A stretch of 64,000 nucleotides of DNA from Phoronis australis (Eukaryota; Phoronida; Phoronidae), in the NCBI GenBank assembly GCA_002633005.1, contig NMRA01000191.1:270077-334076 (forward strand), read 5' to 3'. The notes under the pieces were generated by a model that was not told the origin of the DNA, made no database searches, and was given only the letters and a program-made list of their open reading frames with translations. Shown piece by piece: positions 27,501 through 42,500 of the stretch. Positions within the stretch are counted from its first letter, which is position 1. Each line of letters begins with the position of its first letter. The position numbers were made by a program, and so were the translations under genes.

Positions 27501-30500
27501 CCTGGTATCTCTTACTCAACTCAAGTTCTTTAGAGCAGCATCAAGCGGTGGGAATGCTAACAGTGAATTAATTCTTGGGCCACAGCTACAAGCACGCCCT
27601 CACTTAGCAGTAAACAGGTGGATGCAAAGCGTAGACACATCATTACAATGGGAACGCTTCACTTCCGTGCATCAAAAGTAAAAGTAGGGGTCGTTATGAA
27701 CAACAACAAATGTTACATCATATTAAAGATTCGCAAATACTTTTTATTCACATTAATACCACAAGCAGTCCCTTTCAGTAATTAACTAAACCCTTTCCAC
27801 TTTTGATATTTAAAAAAATACACACAATAAAAAATATGAGTTCAAAATCACAGCGCTACCTTGCAATAATTTCGCTGACCCTGGTATCACTAGGCAATAA
27901 CACGGATGCCGGTAGAGTACCCCCCCCAGCCTCCACCACCAGCCTCCACCCCAAGCCTCCACCACCAGCCTCCACCCCCAGTAAGAAACAAGTTGTTTAC
28001 ATGCACACAGTAGCAGATTTGACAAGATACAGACTGGTCCAGTACTGCGCATTCATTCCATTCACTAGCATTCACATTGTGGCATGCACTCATCAGCCAA
28101 GTCTACATATTTCAACCAGCTTATAATCATTACTACCAGGATATACTTGGTACATACAAAGTGGTAGTCACCAGAGCAAGTATGGTGACACCATGTACCA
28201 AGTGCAGCAGCTACCAGTGCATTACACAGGGACCTTTGGCAGCTTTACTAGCCCAACATGTGCTCATAAGGGAAGAAGGTATTAGTGTAATGTTTATCTG
28301 ATAATACTTAGCAGAAATAAAAATAAATACCACATACTAATTACACAAATCCTTTGAGCCTTCAGAAATGTGCAGTATATATGTATTCTATTTCTAATAT
28401 GAATATACTATAGAGTGGTTGATTCAATGCAGAGGTGGGTGGGTGGGGGAGTAAGGGAATTGGAGACAGTGCCTTCACTTGCAACTTCGGACACCCTGTG
28501 GTTTTACATAATATTGAGAAACAGACAGAACTCGGAATCGGATTCCTTTCACAGTATTAGAGGTTTCGAACAGAATTTATACATTTCGATAGCAGCTACC
28601 ATTATTTTATTATGTTTTCGTTTTTATAACCTGGCAACAAACCGATAGACGATCGCTTTGCAGCAGACATGATCCAGGTAGTTCGTTCATTCTGAAGGTG
28701 GTCCCTGTTCATTTCCTGTTTTGAGACACAATAAACTTGGCGTGCAGCAAGTTATTGCTGACGGAACTGCAGCACATTTCAAAAGAAAACGCAAGACAAC
28801 TCCAGAACATCTTAAATTACAATTTTGAGATAGTAAAACGGCATTTGAAAAAACAGAATTTTATGTTGCTACAACTAGCAGACCCAGCGAGGTCACCATA
28901 CCTTATAAACCACATAATGTTTTTTCCTGCTTGTTATGAATTCTGGGGATGTCCAGCACATTCAAGTGGCTTTCAGTGACCAGACTTGGTACATAGGTAT
29001 GTACATGTGTGTTTATTTACACAGACCACAGCTGAGGACATATACATAACAGATGGACTACATTTCCTAAGGCATTTCTGGCAAAGATAGAAACCAATCA
29101 GTGCTTAATCCCTAACTTGTTAAGTGATGGGTGAGAATGTCAAAAGCCAGTAGATACATAGGTACAGCAGATATCTATTGTACATACTGTATTTCATTCC
29201 AATTTGACCCCCCCTCCCCCACATAACTGGCTAAAGTAAAAACGCAAGCAATTTTGCCAGTAGTAAAAGGTCAGGGTCACTTTTGCTGGCACCTTTCTGG
29301 TGACTCAAGTTAACCCAAAACTGCAGGTATTTTCATTAGCTCTGTGGGTATTCAGTCAGACATTTCAAGAGACACCCATGCCCACGATTTAAGCAGCATT
29401 TACATATGAATATTACATTTACCCACCCAGACCAGCCACCATAGTAATGTGCAAAAATTACCTCCAAAAATTTTGTATGCGAGCGTATGTCATGCTATCT
29501 TTCTTGGTCCGAGAGAATGCATTGGATTTCGCTAATCCCCCTCCCCAGACCGATTAAAACCTTCCAATCTCCCTATGGCCACATTTTGGGAATAGAATTA
29601 AAACACTTCATATATTGTGCTCCATGGCAAATGGTGCGACACAATGTCATGAAGTGCGCATGCGTTTGGTGAACCAGGTCTGGTATCTGCAGGTGGCCTA
29701 AGTGATACATTGCAGTTGTCAGATTTTGCTCATTTTTAACTGGTAACAAAATGACAATTAAAGGTACGTTGAAATGACGATTAGAATAGCGATCAAAATG
29801 ACGATATGTGGCCTTGATTTGGGCCTTTGCTTATTGTTGCATATCCTCTAGCGCCACCTATGCTGAAAAGTGGACCTGTGGAAAGATGATGAACGACACA
29901 CGGAATTCCGTGCGCATGCCTTGGTCGGAAGTATACCAATCACATCACCACCACTTGCACACGCCTTTATGTACTGTAGTTGTTTGGGCTTAAGCCATTG
30001 GATAGGGGTTCCCATGATTTTATTCACTTTGATCACTACCTGTTTTAATAAATTGCAGCTATTCAGTAAACTGAAAGGGGATTCCTAGACTTCAACCAAT
30101 GGGAATGACTGAAAGATATGACGTCGGTTTCAATACTTTAACCAATGAGAAGCCATGTTAAACAACATGCCACAGTGCTACCTTTCGTAGCACTGTAAAA
30201 GAGTGTAATTGTTGTAGTAAACCATCACTGCAGTGAGTAAACGTTCTTTTTGCTTTACAAGAAGTTCCGATAGTGAGAAAACAGTAATTAACTGATGGCA
30301 AAAATTACCCCAACGCGGACAGCACATCTGGTTGGCTAAAATGGCTGCGCTTTCGCCGGTGAAATACCACTAGCACTTTTGCCACGATATGTGAACCTAG
30401 TGTAAAAAAATTCAATTACAAATCAGCAGTTCACACAGTCTTTTGTTCAAATCCTCAGAAGATAAGACAGTGCCAGATCTTTCCTCAAGACATGGCATAT

Positions 30501-33500
30501 AGCTGCGATATGTGCTGGCAAAATAGGGGAAGTGAAGCAAACTTCTCTTAGGTCTTTTTAGACAGCAAGCAGTCCTCACCAAATTTCTTGATCTGAATCG
30601 AGACCATTTTAGTGGTCAAAATAAATAAGGAACAGGACTGCAACAGGAAGTTAGAACAAAATCTCCTGTGCAAGTGTTACAGACCACACCATTAGGTAAT
30701 TTTATGATTATATTAAATTATAAGGACCTGCTCACTCAATGACCCTGCTTTTCAGCTCTCCAAGTTAAAGCCCATTTTTAATTCAATACACATACACAGA
30801 CATAATGTTGCCAAAACTCCTTAATGTCTGAAATACAAAGCAATGTTCTTTCCTGAACTCTAGTTTACATGTTTTAATAAAGCAACTATTCCAGTGTTAC
30901 ACCTAATTAATAGCCATTCTTGGTCAATTGGGGGAATGATCAAAGAATGCCTAGAATGAGGCTTCCCTTACCCAAGGTATTCAGGTATTCGCAGATCTAC
31001 CAGCTGCAGTCCAGTTGGAGTAAGAAAGAATACTTAAGGAATCATGACATTCCTAGATTCCGCTGGTTTAAAAACAAAATACACTATGGGTGGAAAATTG
31101 ACACATCAACCAGAGATTTTCACGAAATATACTCAATGGTGTTTTGGAAAAACAAGCTTTGTTTGAATATTTACATGATAAGGAAGTTTTACTTTGGGGT
31201 CATAGAAAATACAAAAAAATAACTTTATGCAGCAGTGCTTCATCAATGTAGACAAATGTAACTTGTATTTATGATGACATGCGACTTTTACTTCTAATAG
31301 AGCTAGAAAAAACAACCAATATGATGAAATGGCATGCATAGACAACATGGCAGCAAAAAGCATATATTATCTAATACATGTAGGTACGTTGTGGATAGTC
31401 CATCAACATGAGGCTTGAATGTATCAGACATCATTAGTCATGATAACACACATAGCTAGCCACTATATTTATGTATTAACCCACACTGGTATGAAAATCC
31501 GTCAATATTCAGAACCAGCCACAGATTTAAGTCCCCAAAATGAGGGGCCAAAGTTCATAGACTGCAAGACGTTAGCTCTCGATTATTAAACAGAAACGAC
31601 TAAGTCAATTCCACAATTGAACACTCTAACCTTGCCGACCAATCACTTCAATGGCTGCAATTTTGCTAGCATAGGCTTGGGTAAGCTCCAGAGCATTCAT
31701 GCCTCTCACCCGCGTGATTTTGTGAGATCTTGCATTTTCATAAGAAACTAGATTTACGAAATACTCTTGCGATACCTGTAGGTCAAAGGTCATTCGTCTA
31801 AATAAGTTCGATAAAGAGCTTAAGTTTCAGAGCTATATTTATATGACTTGCTCTTGATTGAAATGGTGTGGTATTTGACATGCAGAAATCCTTTAAAGAG
31901 ATTATCAGAAATAGCATTATGACAATATCATTGTCTCGTGTAGAACGCAAATAATAAATGCCAACTTGAACAAAATCGAACAAAAAGTCAATGAATAGCA
32001 CTGACTTATCTATAACATAAGATTTTGTTATAAATAAGATATCATGACTATGCATAGCAGTCTGTCTGTGCCTTTGTCTAAGTTCATGTTCACCTGGCAG
32101 AATGTAACCTGAAACGATTATGCATTGTGCGCTAATGCTCATAACCCTAACACCCGATTCAGACATGCAGATATAACACAGATTCAGTTCAAGAAAAACT
32201 GGGGGGTATCTGACAACTCATCACAGGACAACAATTATGTTTCATGTTTTTGAACTTGTCACATTGATAATCACAAGCCAAGTGGAGGAAATCATTCAGA
32301 TAGCCATGCACATTTCATTAGGGAAGTTGCCATGCAATCTACAAGAGCATCAGATCAGAATTGTCATCAGGTGCCAGACCAGTGAATGACAACAAAGGAC
32401 AATATTCAGGGCATGTATCACACATGAGTGAAGTGGCAGTCTGTGCTTAGTTAAGTGCACAGATGATAATTACTTGGCTTATGAGCTTGGGTTAACACCC
32501 TGGGGACCTGAACTGGCGAGCCTGAAAACCGAGGGGAGATTAACCATAGATGGCGGTCTAACTCGAAAATTTTAAGAAATGGGAGTGGGTGCTTACAAGA
32601 ACATGGCCGCTCAACTTGAGGCAGACAGTCGCACTCAGGACACCTATGACCTTCGCAACTGAAGTTTGAAGACCAGAAGTTCAAAGACTTTGCTGAATGG
32701 CTTGTTGCCGATGTGAAATTTGAATCAGCACACTTTAACAGACATATGTATAAGAGAAGTAAGTATGCAACTTGCAATAGGAGAAAATACACAGTAAAAA
32801 AATTCCCCTAAATTTCAGGGCTGACCATCCATATCGATGCCATCTTAGTCATTGAACTTGCGAAGTCGGACCAATGCAAGCCCAAATTAAGAGGCAGTCC
32901 ATATAAAAACCAGTAGATTTTCAAAAATCAGTCTATACGTCAAAATTTAAAACAACTTCATTTTTTGTACATGGGTAGGTATCCTAACAAAAACCCAAAT
33001 GCCAAATTTTGCGCACTCAATGACCCCTAATTTCGCCGCTGGAGCATGATAACACAAATTGGCACAATTGGGCATATTAGCCGTCTCAAAAATCGCATGT
33101 TTTCAGCAACAAAAATGAGTAACATACAAAATAGATCAAAAGCTATATTTTGGTGGCTGAAATAACCAACGTATACTGTGCATAATTCTGTGCCATTTAT
33201 TAAAATCTAACAGTTTTATGCTAGACAGGGGAGATAATCCACAGACCACTTTTTGGGGCTAATTTTAGTGGCCATTTTTGTGACCTTCTTACTGCCATAA
33301 AACACCTTGTAGCCTTATGTGACGTTTTGAACATACAGTTAAAGAGTTAGTCTTGATGACTGAGCAATAAAAAATCTTGCCTCAACTTTGCACTTTAGTG
33401 AAAATTGTCTTGCAAAACTGTCTATTTTCATAGTTTGGAAATGACGAGCAGAGTTTACAAACCATTTGAACAAACTTTTAGGCAAGAAGTCTGCTTTAAA

Positions 33501-36500
33501 TAGTTATAGAAACCAAGTCTAAAGTCTTTCAAATGAAAACAAGATGTTTTCTGGGTTTATTACGCGGCNNATCTTAACTTTAAGTCAAATTTAAGATAAA
33601 ATTTCGATTTGTCTCAATTCCACTCCAAGAAAGTGATCTTTGACATAAGTTTTTTATTTGTTTTTTCTTAAGTTCGACTAACTTACCCAACCTGAAAGTT
33701 TCAAAGATTGGAAGTTGAGACAAAAATGAACTCAACTCAGTTTCTTGAAATGAGCCCTAGCATTCCTTCACACGACTTTCTTTCACTTTCCAGTAAAACA
33801 TTGCATTTTTGGCCAGAGTACTACGCCATCAGAAAGCAAGCAAACCAATCAACAGCTGTCTTCAATAGCTCAGACAGTACAAGTGCAATTCCCCAAATAT
33901 AAAGTCAAGAGATCACTGAATAGCTGGGGAAATCCCCAAAATAAAACACAACCTGGCATGTTTAATGAAAAACCAATGTCTACGAAATCACCATCTGAAA
34001 AGCCGCAATGATTCAAGTGAGGTAGTCAAGTCAAAATGATAATTCCGGCTTTCCAGAGAATGGATTGAAAGAGGCGATGCCATGGTAACATTTCTTTGGT
34101 GTCACTAATATGATTTAAATCAATTTGAAAAGGGCAATGATGAGTGAATCAATTCTCTCTTTCACTTAAGACTCAACAGAAATCCTTCAACAAGCAGCAA
34201 CTCTGAGAAATTCTGATAGAGTCATCATCGTGGTTCGACAGAACCACTGGCCATGTTGGAAAACAGAGAACACAGGCATAACACAATACCTGGAACTTCT
34301 CAATCTGTGCCCAGGGTGCTAAGTGCAGGGAATCATGGCGCAAATACTTGAACAATTTACCCCCAGGTGTAACCAGATAGACTTTAAAGAAGACTATAAA
34401 TTCTTCAATTAGGAACGAAAACAACTACTTAAACTGCCTTGGTCTATTTTTCAGATTCACTGCATCGCTGCATATCCTCAAAAGCAAAGCAGAATTTCCT
34501 TAAAAGTTACTTTTGTTGAGGAATTTTGTAGAATTAAATTTCACTTGTCCACCATATTTTGCCTAAAAAACTAAAGAATTTATGCCATAAGTGGACTACC
34601 TGCTTTGTATTCTTGCCACAGTTGATTTGTCATTTCAACTTCAACAATAAAATATATAACACATACCATAGGCAACACATATGTACCATATGGTAGGTTT
34701 CAACTTCCAACTAATCATGCCCACTAACCCAAACAAAAATGAAGTTCAATGGCAGGCTTGCATGTTGTCTTGGTTCACAGCTGAATAAATCATCACTGTG
34801 CAATACAATTAGAACCAAACTTCATGTGAATTAATGAGAATTTAACTGGAAGCTAACAGTACAGCCAAGCCTGATGATTCGAAATTTAGTGAAGTTGTGA
34901 ATCTTTTCTACAATCTCAGCTTTGTATTAATGAAGAATCACTCAACAGGCAGTTTGGGCAATGGTACGGAAATAATAAGCTTAATGTGAAGTGTAAAATT
35001 TTATTTAGTTTCAAAGACACCATTCTAGAGTATTCTTTTAAAGCAATGTAGAAACACAGAACGCTGAATTCTCGTTAAAAATGGAATCAAATCAGTTAGT
35101 GTCTGCACCTATAAGTATATTATCTATAGAAAAAAAAAACAGCAACTGCCGACAAGTATGTGTTGATGTTGTACTTGAAAATACCTTGGAATACATCTTG
35201 GAAGATGAGAATGCCGCGAGACACGCACAGCAAGACACTTAGCACTAGCTTGGTGGAGGATCGATAAAGCCATAATTGACTGAAATATCAATCAAACTGA
35301 ATTTTCACATCCCCCATCATTTACGCAACAGAAATTTTTCAATCACGACATTGTCTACAGAAAGAGCCGACTGACGGCTACCATAATAAATGGAATCGAT
35401 GGTTGCACTTCACAAAATTTTCTTAAGCTGTTTTCACATGAGAAAAATTGTCACAGCGAGAATTATCATAGCAGGAGTTGTTCCACTTAGTTCACATTTA
35501 CACCTTAGATTGAAAACTAGATTAGCAGGAGTCCTTTACATGAAGACTGTCTGCGCATGCTCCAAACCACGTGGATGCCAGCGTAACAGAGATGATCCCT
35601 TCCGCCTTGCTCCAATTTGTGTTTAGACGTGTAGTTGACACTGAAACAACTTGCTCTACCTATCAAACCAGTGTCCAGAATGGTTGCCGCAGAGTCAACT
35701 CGCTTCGTGTTCCCTGTTCCATGTCAGCTGCTCCGTATCAATTGTGCCTCGTTAAGAGCCTTTAGAAATCAGCATGAGCAAATTTTGCACCCACTTCAAG
35801 GTTTAGCTGTATGAAATCGTATTTACATGACAAAAGTGGATGCCATCTAGGAAAAATTCCATGAAGTGGCCACTACAAGTATCAAAGTCGGACAATAATT
35901 CACTCTAAATTGGTTCCAAAGTCTGTGTTGACTGCTAAATTTTAAATTGCAAACAGTTTTCCTAGATTTATTACCTTTGATTCACAATTATTCAGTTGAT
36001 TTCGTGAAATCACGCATTTGCCAAAAAGGTTAAAATAAAACAGGAAGTAAACAGATAGAAGTTAAAGTCGACAAAATTCGTGCCACCAGTCCATGCAGTC
36101 GTCTATGGTCTATGTTCGTTCGTTGGCGGGAGGACTTGAGTTACAGAATGAAGGTACGCCTACACTTCGGCACTTACGGGGAAAATCAGTCAACAATTTT
36201 TTTTTGCCAGATAGGAGGATAGGAAACCTCAAAACTGATTTGGATACATGCGATTTTCACTTTTGGCGACCTCAGATTTCGTTTGTCCACCTGAGATTTT
36301 TGCCAAGTCACCATATGAGACTTAGTGTCGAGCTGTGTATTGTGTCCTAAACTGGCCAGATTTTAGGGTAATGGTATATGAAAAGCTGCGGCTGTACAAC
36401 TTAAAAAAAATGTGAAATCTAAACGTAACGCTGCGTATTCACAGTTACATTTATTTATGTTTATACTGAAGAGACAGACACTACAACACCTCACCCACTC

Positions 36501-39500
36501 CTACACCCCCACCACCCCCTACCCCACATAGTCAAAGGTGACGAGCACCAACTGTAACTGATGCAGCAAACAATAGCTGTCTGAAAACTAACACTAAGTA
36601 CACAGGCTAAATACATGTCCCAGACAGGTGGCAACTGCGTTATTAGGTTGTTATAACTGCTGTCTGGGTGGTGTGATCCTCAGTCACCAAATCAATACCC
36701 ATGTATATTGTGCTATATGAGTCGATCACATGTTCACATGGGTACGATTTGCTGTGAGTCACTATCAGCCAAGGGCCCCGTTTCATGGAACTCAAATCAT
36801 GCAACTTGTCTTCGGTCCCAAGTCTTCAATTTCAATGTTGGTTTGACGTCAATGTCATTGTTCACTAGTATCCTACACTACAGCAAGTTGAACCTTCATG
36901 GAACATAACCAAAAAAACTTGGAAAGGGCCTTCATGGCGGCATAAATAAGAATAGAAAACACAGCTGACATGAATGCAATGAAGAACTGCAAACAGCTTA
37001 TAGTCTATTAATTTTTCCTGGTGTTAGGTTACCTAATGAAAAAGTATGTCTAAAATCAATTGAAGTTTTAGCTGATATTTGCTGGTCTTGAAGCAAAGGC
37101 AAACAGATTTTTCATTGGTTCGTATAGATCCAAATGCGAACATAGGAGATCGACTTTCAATTGGCACATAGTTGTGAAAGCAAGCAGCATTTGACAATAA
37201 TAGTAACTAGATTACTCAAGTAGGTGTAGATTTCGCATTAAGCAAGGGAATCTTGAAAAATAACTACCCGATGGGCAAGTAAAAAACTTGGCTACAGAAA
37301 AGCAGGCCATAAATACATGCCAGACAGTTCCAATACAAACAAATTTGTTCATAATGAACATCAAAGGCCCGTTTAACGAATCCTGTCATGTGATTTGAAG
37401 AGAAATTTTTTTACGCCTATTTGGTAGTGCCATTTCACAGCTTTCATATTCTGACCCTAATTAGGAACCTAAAGCCTCTTTAATAGTTGCGTGAGCTTAA
37501 ATCCAGTTTCGAGGATTTTAGAATGTTTCACACACATTCTTCTTTTTTTCAAGTAACCGAAGTACGTAACTTGGTTGGAAGAACAAATGAGACTGAATTA
37601 ACAGGTAAAATAGCATGCATTGCACTAGAGGGAGTTACTCGCCCATTACTTGTTGGAAATGACCATCTGGGCAACTGTACTGTAAGTTACCAGGCTAGTT
37701 CTTGAATGCAAATGAGTACAAAATGTAGTGATCTTATTGGCTTATCTTTATGCAAATGAGCACATTGAACTACCATTACAACTACTACCACAACCACCAC
37801 CATCACAACCACCACCACCACCACCACCGAAGAATGAAGCTGAATGTAGCCAAAAGCATAAAAGCAAGACCAGCAATGATTGTTCTGAGCATGATATGTA
37901 ACTGATGATAACACTCAGTGCTAAGTCTGCTTTGTTTTGCCTGAACTTTGCAGAAATTAACAAAGACAACTCTTCTAAGAACACTTAAAAACAGCTGTGG
38001 GCAACATTTGTTGCTGCTGCTGCTGTTTTATAAAGGTTACACTGTGACCACATATTGACCTATATGGCTCAGATGGAGATTGAATTTCCAAAACACTGGA
38101 AGCAGCAGGATACAGAGCTCAGCCTTGATGTGTCTACCTATGATTCATTTTCTAGTAGACATCAACAGGTGATTTAGTGTACGCAAATTGTCATTTGCCC
38201 TCAGATGTCAACTTGCCAGACCAAATACAAATATAATTTACAAGTTTTTCATTTTAGGTCAGCTGCTGCAATGACACACAATATTCCATACATGGTCAAG
38301 TGTTAAAGGGCTTTTCACGTTAGAATATTAGAACAGTGGACTGGACTACCATTCTTTCTCAACCACAAGAAATTTAGACTAAATCAATGCGAAATGTGCT
38401 TTAGAGTGGTCTAAATTAAGACCAGTACAAAAGCTAGTACGTTTGAAAACAGAATAGCGAGCTTGGCGAGCATACGAAAGTTATTCTGATTATGTAATTG
38501 CAGTGCAAAAGGTTTCGTCTAGATTATTTCCTCTGACCATCCTAAATTGTCTCGCCACTTCACGCGAGTCCGGAATTCCTCCTGCCATTTTATGAACTCT
38601 CGTTTCTCGACATTGTACTATAGGTGCTCACTGAACAACTTTTAGGGAAACGTGTCTCAAAGCAACATATCTTACAGTAATAGAAATGGTGACAGATTAC
38701 CAGGTGAAACCCAAGATTCCGAACATCATTTGGAGGGAGTCAGCGACTCAAGGATCGCAACACCAGGGCGTATCAGCAGACGTGTCAAGCAACAAAAAGT
38801 TGGTGATCGAGATGGGTTACCAAAGAACGGGAGATGAGGTGATAGCTAGTTGGAAAATCAAGATGTTCTACCAGAGAACTGCGTATCACGTGATAGCCAG
38901 TTGGATGAGTGAGTTGGTCACCAGAGAACGTTGGACCAAGTGCAGGTTAAAATGAAAAGATTGAGGTTAACACATCGCGGTACATCTTGTGTTTACTATA
39001 GCGAGGCTATTAAAGTTAGGACAATGAAATGTTAGCTCAGTAAAGAGAGAGGTGAAAATTTGTGACGGCAGGTTATTACGCTGATCTAAAAGATGTCATA
39101 ACTGCAAACTAGTGTCCACTGAATTCTAATGTAAAAGCAGCTTGTGAAGAGATTTTGATCCTTGCTACGAGAAGTTCTTATCAGAGTAATGTCTTCAGAA
39201 TACATTCGACAGAGTGTCACTATAACTTGAGACAGTTTATGAATTTGTAAATTCTACTTCAGTTTACAGCAAAAAATTAAGAATGATGTATTCAGAACAC
39301 CAAGGATGCTTTTTGAGTACCTGAATGTCTTAAAGCTGCAGTTTGCCTTGTTTAGCTGGCCAAAACCAACAAACGAATTTGGCCGCTTACTCTCATATAA
39401 TCGCTTTCATAGTATTCCTTACCAAGATAGGATGATCGAAATGATCATCGAATCGACAAAAGCGCTCCAGAGTTTAATAGGGTTGGCCAACCATTAGCTA

Positions 39501-42500
39501 CACTAAAACAGGCTTCAGAGATTATTGCAGTTGTCCAACCCTAAAATCGCAAATTTAAAAGTGGCGGATGCAAAAATTGCCTGTGACTTGAGCTAGTAAC
39601 GGAAATGGAATCCTATCATCGCAAGGAACATTACGAGGCCAATTTTTTTAAAGACCCAATTTGATTTTTGTTTTTAAGCCATCTAAACACTGCAATATGC
39701 AATTTTTACTTAATGAGTTTCTCACAACAAATATAAGTATCATTTAGACCAAGGCCTGTAATTACCATTAGATGTTCTAATAACAGTCATTACACTGTAG
39801 AGCACTGCCAGGCATTTCAAGACAAAGTGAAAGCTTAGGATTAGCCATATCGCAAGGCTGCCAACAGATGACAATAAATGTCATTAGAAGTTGCATCATA
39901 CCGGGGGCGGCTATGCTTACAATCTGAAGTTAATTTTAACTGCGGTGAATGACCGCATCACTTAAGGTAAAATTTCTCCAATTTAGCATTCAATATGGCA
40001 TACAAGTGAAATTTTGTTTTCTCATTTTTTCATAAAAGATAACTAGACCAAACTAATGCCTTACCATGTCCAAGTTCAGTACAATAGCCACCATTCAGAA
40101 AAAACGGGTTTTTTATTTTTGTCCAAAATAGATGACATTTTAGCAATACCCCTACAAAACTTTCGGTCCCCTTTTAGAGTTGCACTCACAGGAGGGCATT
40201 TAGAGTTGCACTCACAGGAAGGCGTTATCAAGACAAGAAAGAACGTGAATTATTAATGCTAAAATAACGCTAAGATTAACTGTATAAAAGTTATTGATAC
40301 TGGTACAATATGCGAGGTGCTTCGTTTCCCAGCAAGGCACGTTCGGAGAAAAGTACCATTTGTTAGCTGACAATGTTACGAGCAGCAATAGGACAGAGGA
40401 ATATGAAAATAGCCAGAGATTTAACTAGTAGAATTATTCCATTACTCAGGTGACACAACGCAAAGTTCCTCAGGAATTAGGTTCTCTAAACTGATTGTTC
40501 TCTAAAATGCTCTGACAGAAACATGATATTCTAAACAAGAAAAACATGCCTTTGGAAGCAGAAAGATGATGCCAGATGTTGAAAATAGAAGACTGCAAGG
40601 GATAATATTTCCATACTTCTAAGAACTACAATTCCTTCAAATACCATGTTCCTCCCGGTTATCACCTAGGGCATTTTAATTGCGGAACTCAACAGGAAAC
40701 ACGTCAGACAAAACCAGACCCATCATTACCAGTAATAACATTAAATACCTCAGAATAAAACTTTGCCAAACAAATTTTACCATACAACAAGTCAAAAGCA
40801 AAACGTATCTGCAACAACCATGATTTTTTACATGTTAGATGTGTGTGTGTGAGTGTGTGTGCGTGTGTGTGTTTTGTCTTAAGTATAAATTTTCTAATGA
40901 AATTATTATTTTGAGAAATAGTTTGTTAACAGAGCAATGTTATTTTCTCAGTGCCTTGATAAGGGCAGCGTTCACACTTGCTATTTCATGAAATACAACA
41001 TACATTTACTAATCAATAAAGTGTGCCTCAGAAAGACTAATAGAAATATTTTTTGTCAAATTCGAATAAAGTCCGAGTAACATGTGTTAAAATCAAAAAT
41101 GTGCTACAAGTGAAAAGAAAATCTTTCAACATTGTCAGACATTGTGTGGCAAGTAAAGCATACCCTAAAACAGACCTGTGTACACACTGAGAAGACATTT
41201 CAGCAAACTATTCAGTGTCCTAAGAAACCTTTCCCATAGCTATTTCTTCCCTGATTATTCTAGAAAATATGTCAGAAAACAGAGGCTTTAGCAGCATCAC
41301 AATAACCACTCAAAGGGACACACAAGGTACTCGGTGTCAGTTTTCAACAATCTTGACTATGCTAGAGTGCTTTTTTCTTCTAGTGCTGCGATGAAAGAAA
41401 GACATTGAAAAGAATCCCAAGCTTTAAAGCTATCACTTTCATATCAAGGTTATGTTGGTCTTATCAACATGCCAGTATACCCAGCCAAATATCTACAAAA
41501 TTATAAAATTCCACTCAGTAAAAGTACGCATTTTCTGAAAGTAGAAAGCCTGTAAAATTTATTTTTTATAAATTGCAATTAACTGCATCATGTCACCATG
41601 TCCTTTTGGTGAAGTTTTGCAAACAAGGAATGTGCTTCACATTAAGTGGTACCAATAACATGACCACATTTTTATACAAATATTCTGTAACAGTTTTCTA
41701 AATATCTTTTCGTTTTCGTTTTATACAACTTTCGACCTTTTCAAACAAATCCTAATAGAGTCATAATATTTTGAAGGCCTCTCATGCAAAAAACAGAACA
41801 TTTAAAAAATATCTAAACAAATTGTGGAAAAGTGTTTAAGGCACAGTATTTGAAAGTTTCGTTTGAATCTAATTAATAAGAGATATGATGTTCCAAAGTT
41901 AGCCAAATTTGTAATTTTCTAGGGCCCCCGATAACATTAAAACAAGTAAAAATCTATTCTCCCATAAGCTGATTTGATCTTTAGTGAAGGTCAGACAATG
42001 TGGTATTGACTATCTGGTACAAATTACCTATGATGGTGGCATAAAAAACAATTTCTGTAGACAAAACGAGAATATCAGCAATACAAACAAATTACTTCGA
42101 TCATAGCCTAGATCTACTTGTGACAGCCAATCCCTCGCAACCAACTCAGCTGGCTGGTAGCAGTCATGTATTTCATTTGGAGGCTGAGTAGATATGTTGA
42201 ACTTCTATTATGGCTCCTGCAGCGAATGTTTTGATGTTTTCAGGAGACAGGCTTACCGGGGATAAGGGAAAATCCCTGGTAAGTATTTGACTGTAATTGT
42301 CGTAATGGACGTGAATTTAACATAAAATCAATAAACATTGTTAATCTGCAATTCCCAACTATTTTAGCCAACCCAAATTATTTGATAAAATCTGAACTCG
42401 AAGTCTCTAATAGTATGTCTTAGCTGCTTTTAGCATGCTACATTCTAGGAAACATTTCCAGGTTTGAATAAGCAAGATCTCATAAGACTTCGCAAAATCA

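Noticed and set aside
27810-28126. Gly/Trp-rich and Pro-rich open frames
   Set aside because: They follow from the CCTCCACC minisatellite at 27920-27981.
30172-30196. MicroRNA precursor
   Set aside because: The stem is only 10 bp with a 5-base loop, too short for a precursor.
30920-31222. 100-residue basic frame with a faint resemblance to the C-terminal part of LINE reverse transcriptases
   Set aside because: No catalytic motif (such as the YxDD box) or neighbouring RT/endonuclease sequence is visible, so the resemblance is too weak to report.
37487-37705. Possible exon between TTTTTTTCAAG and CTGTAAGT
   Set aside because: The translated piece is plausible but short, the acceptor is poor, and no partner exon or family was recognised.
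37687-37984. Poly-valine and poly-glycine frames
   Set aside because: They are translations of the ACC microsatellite.
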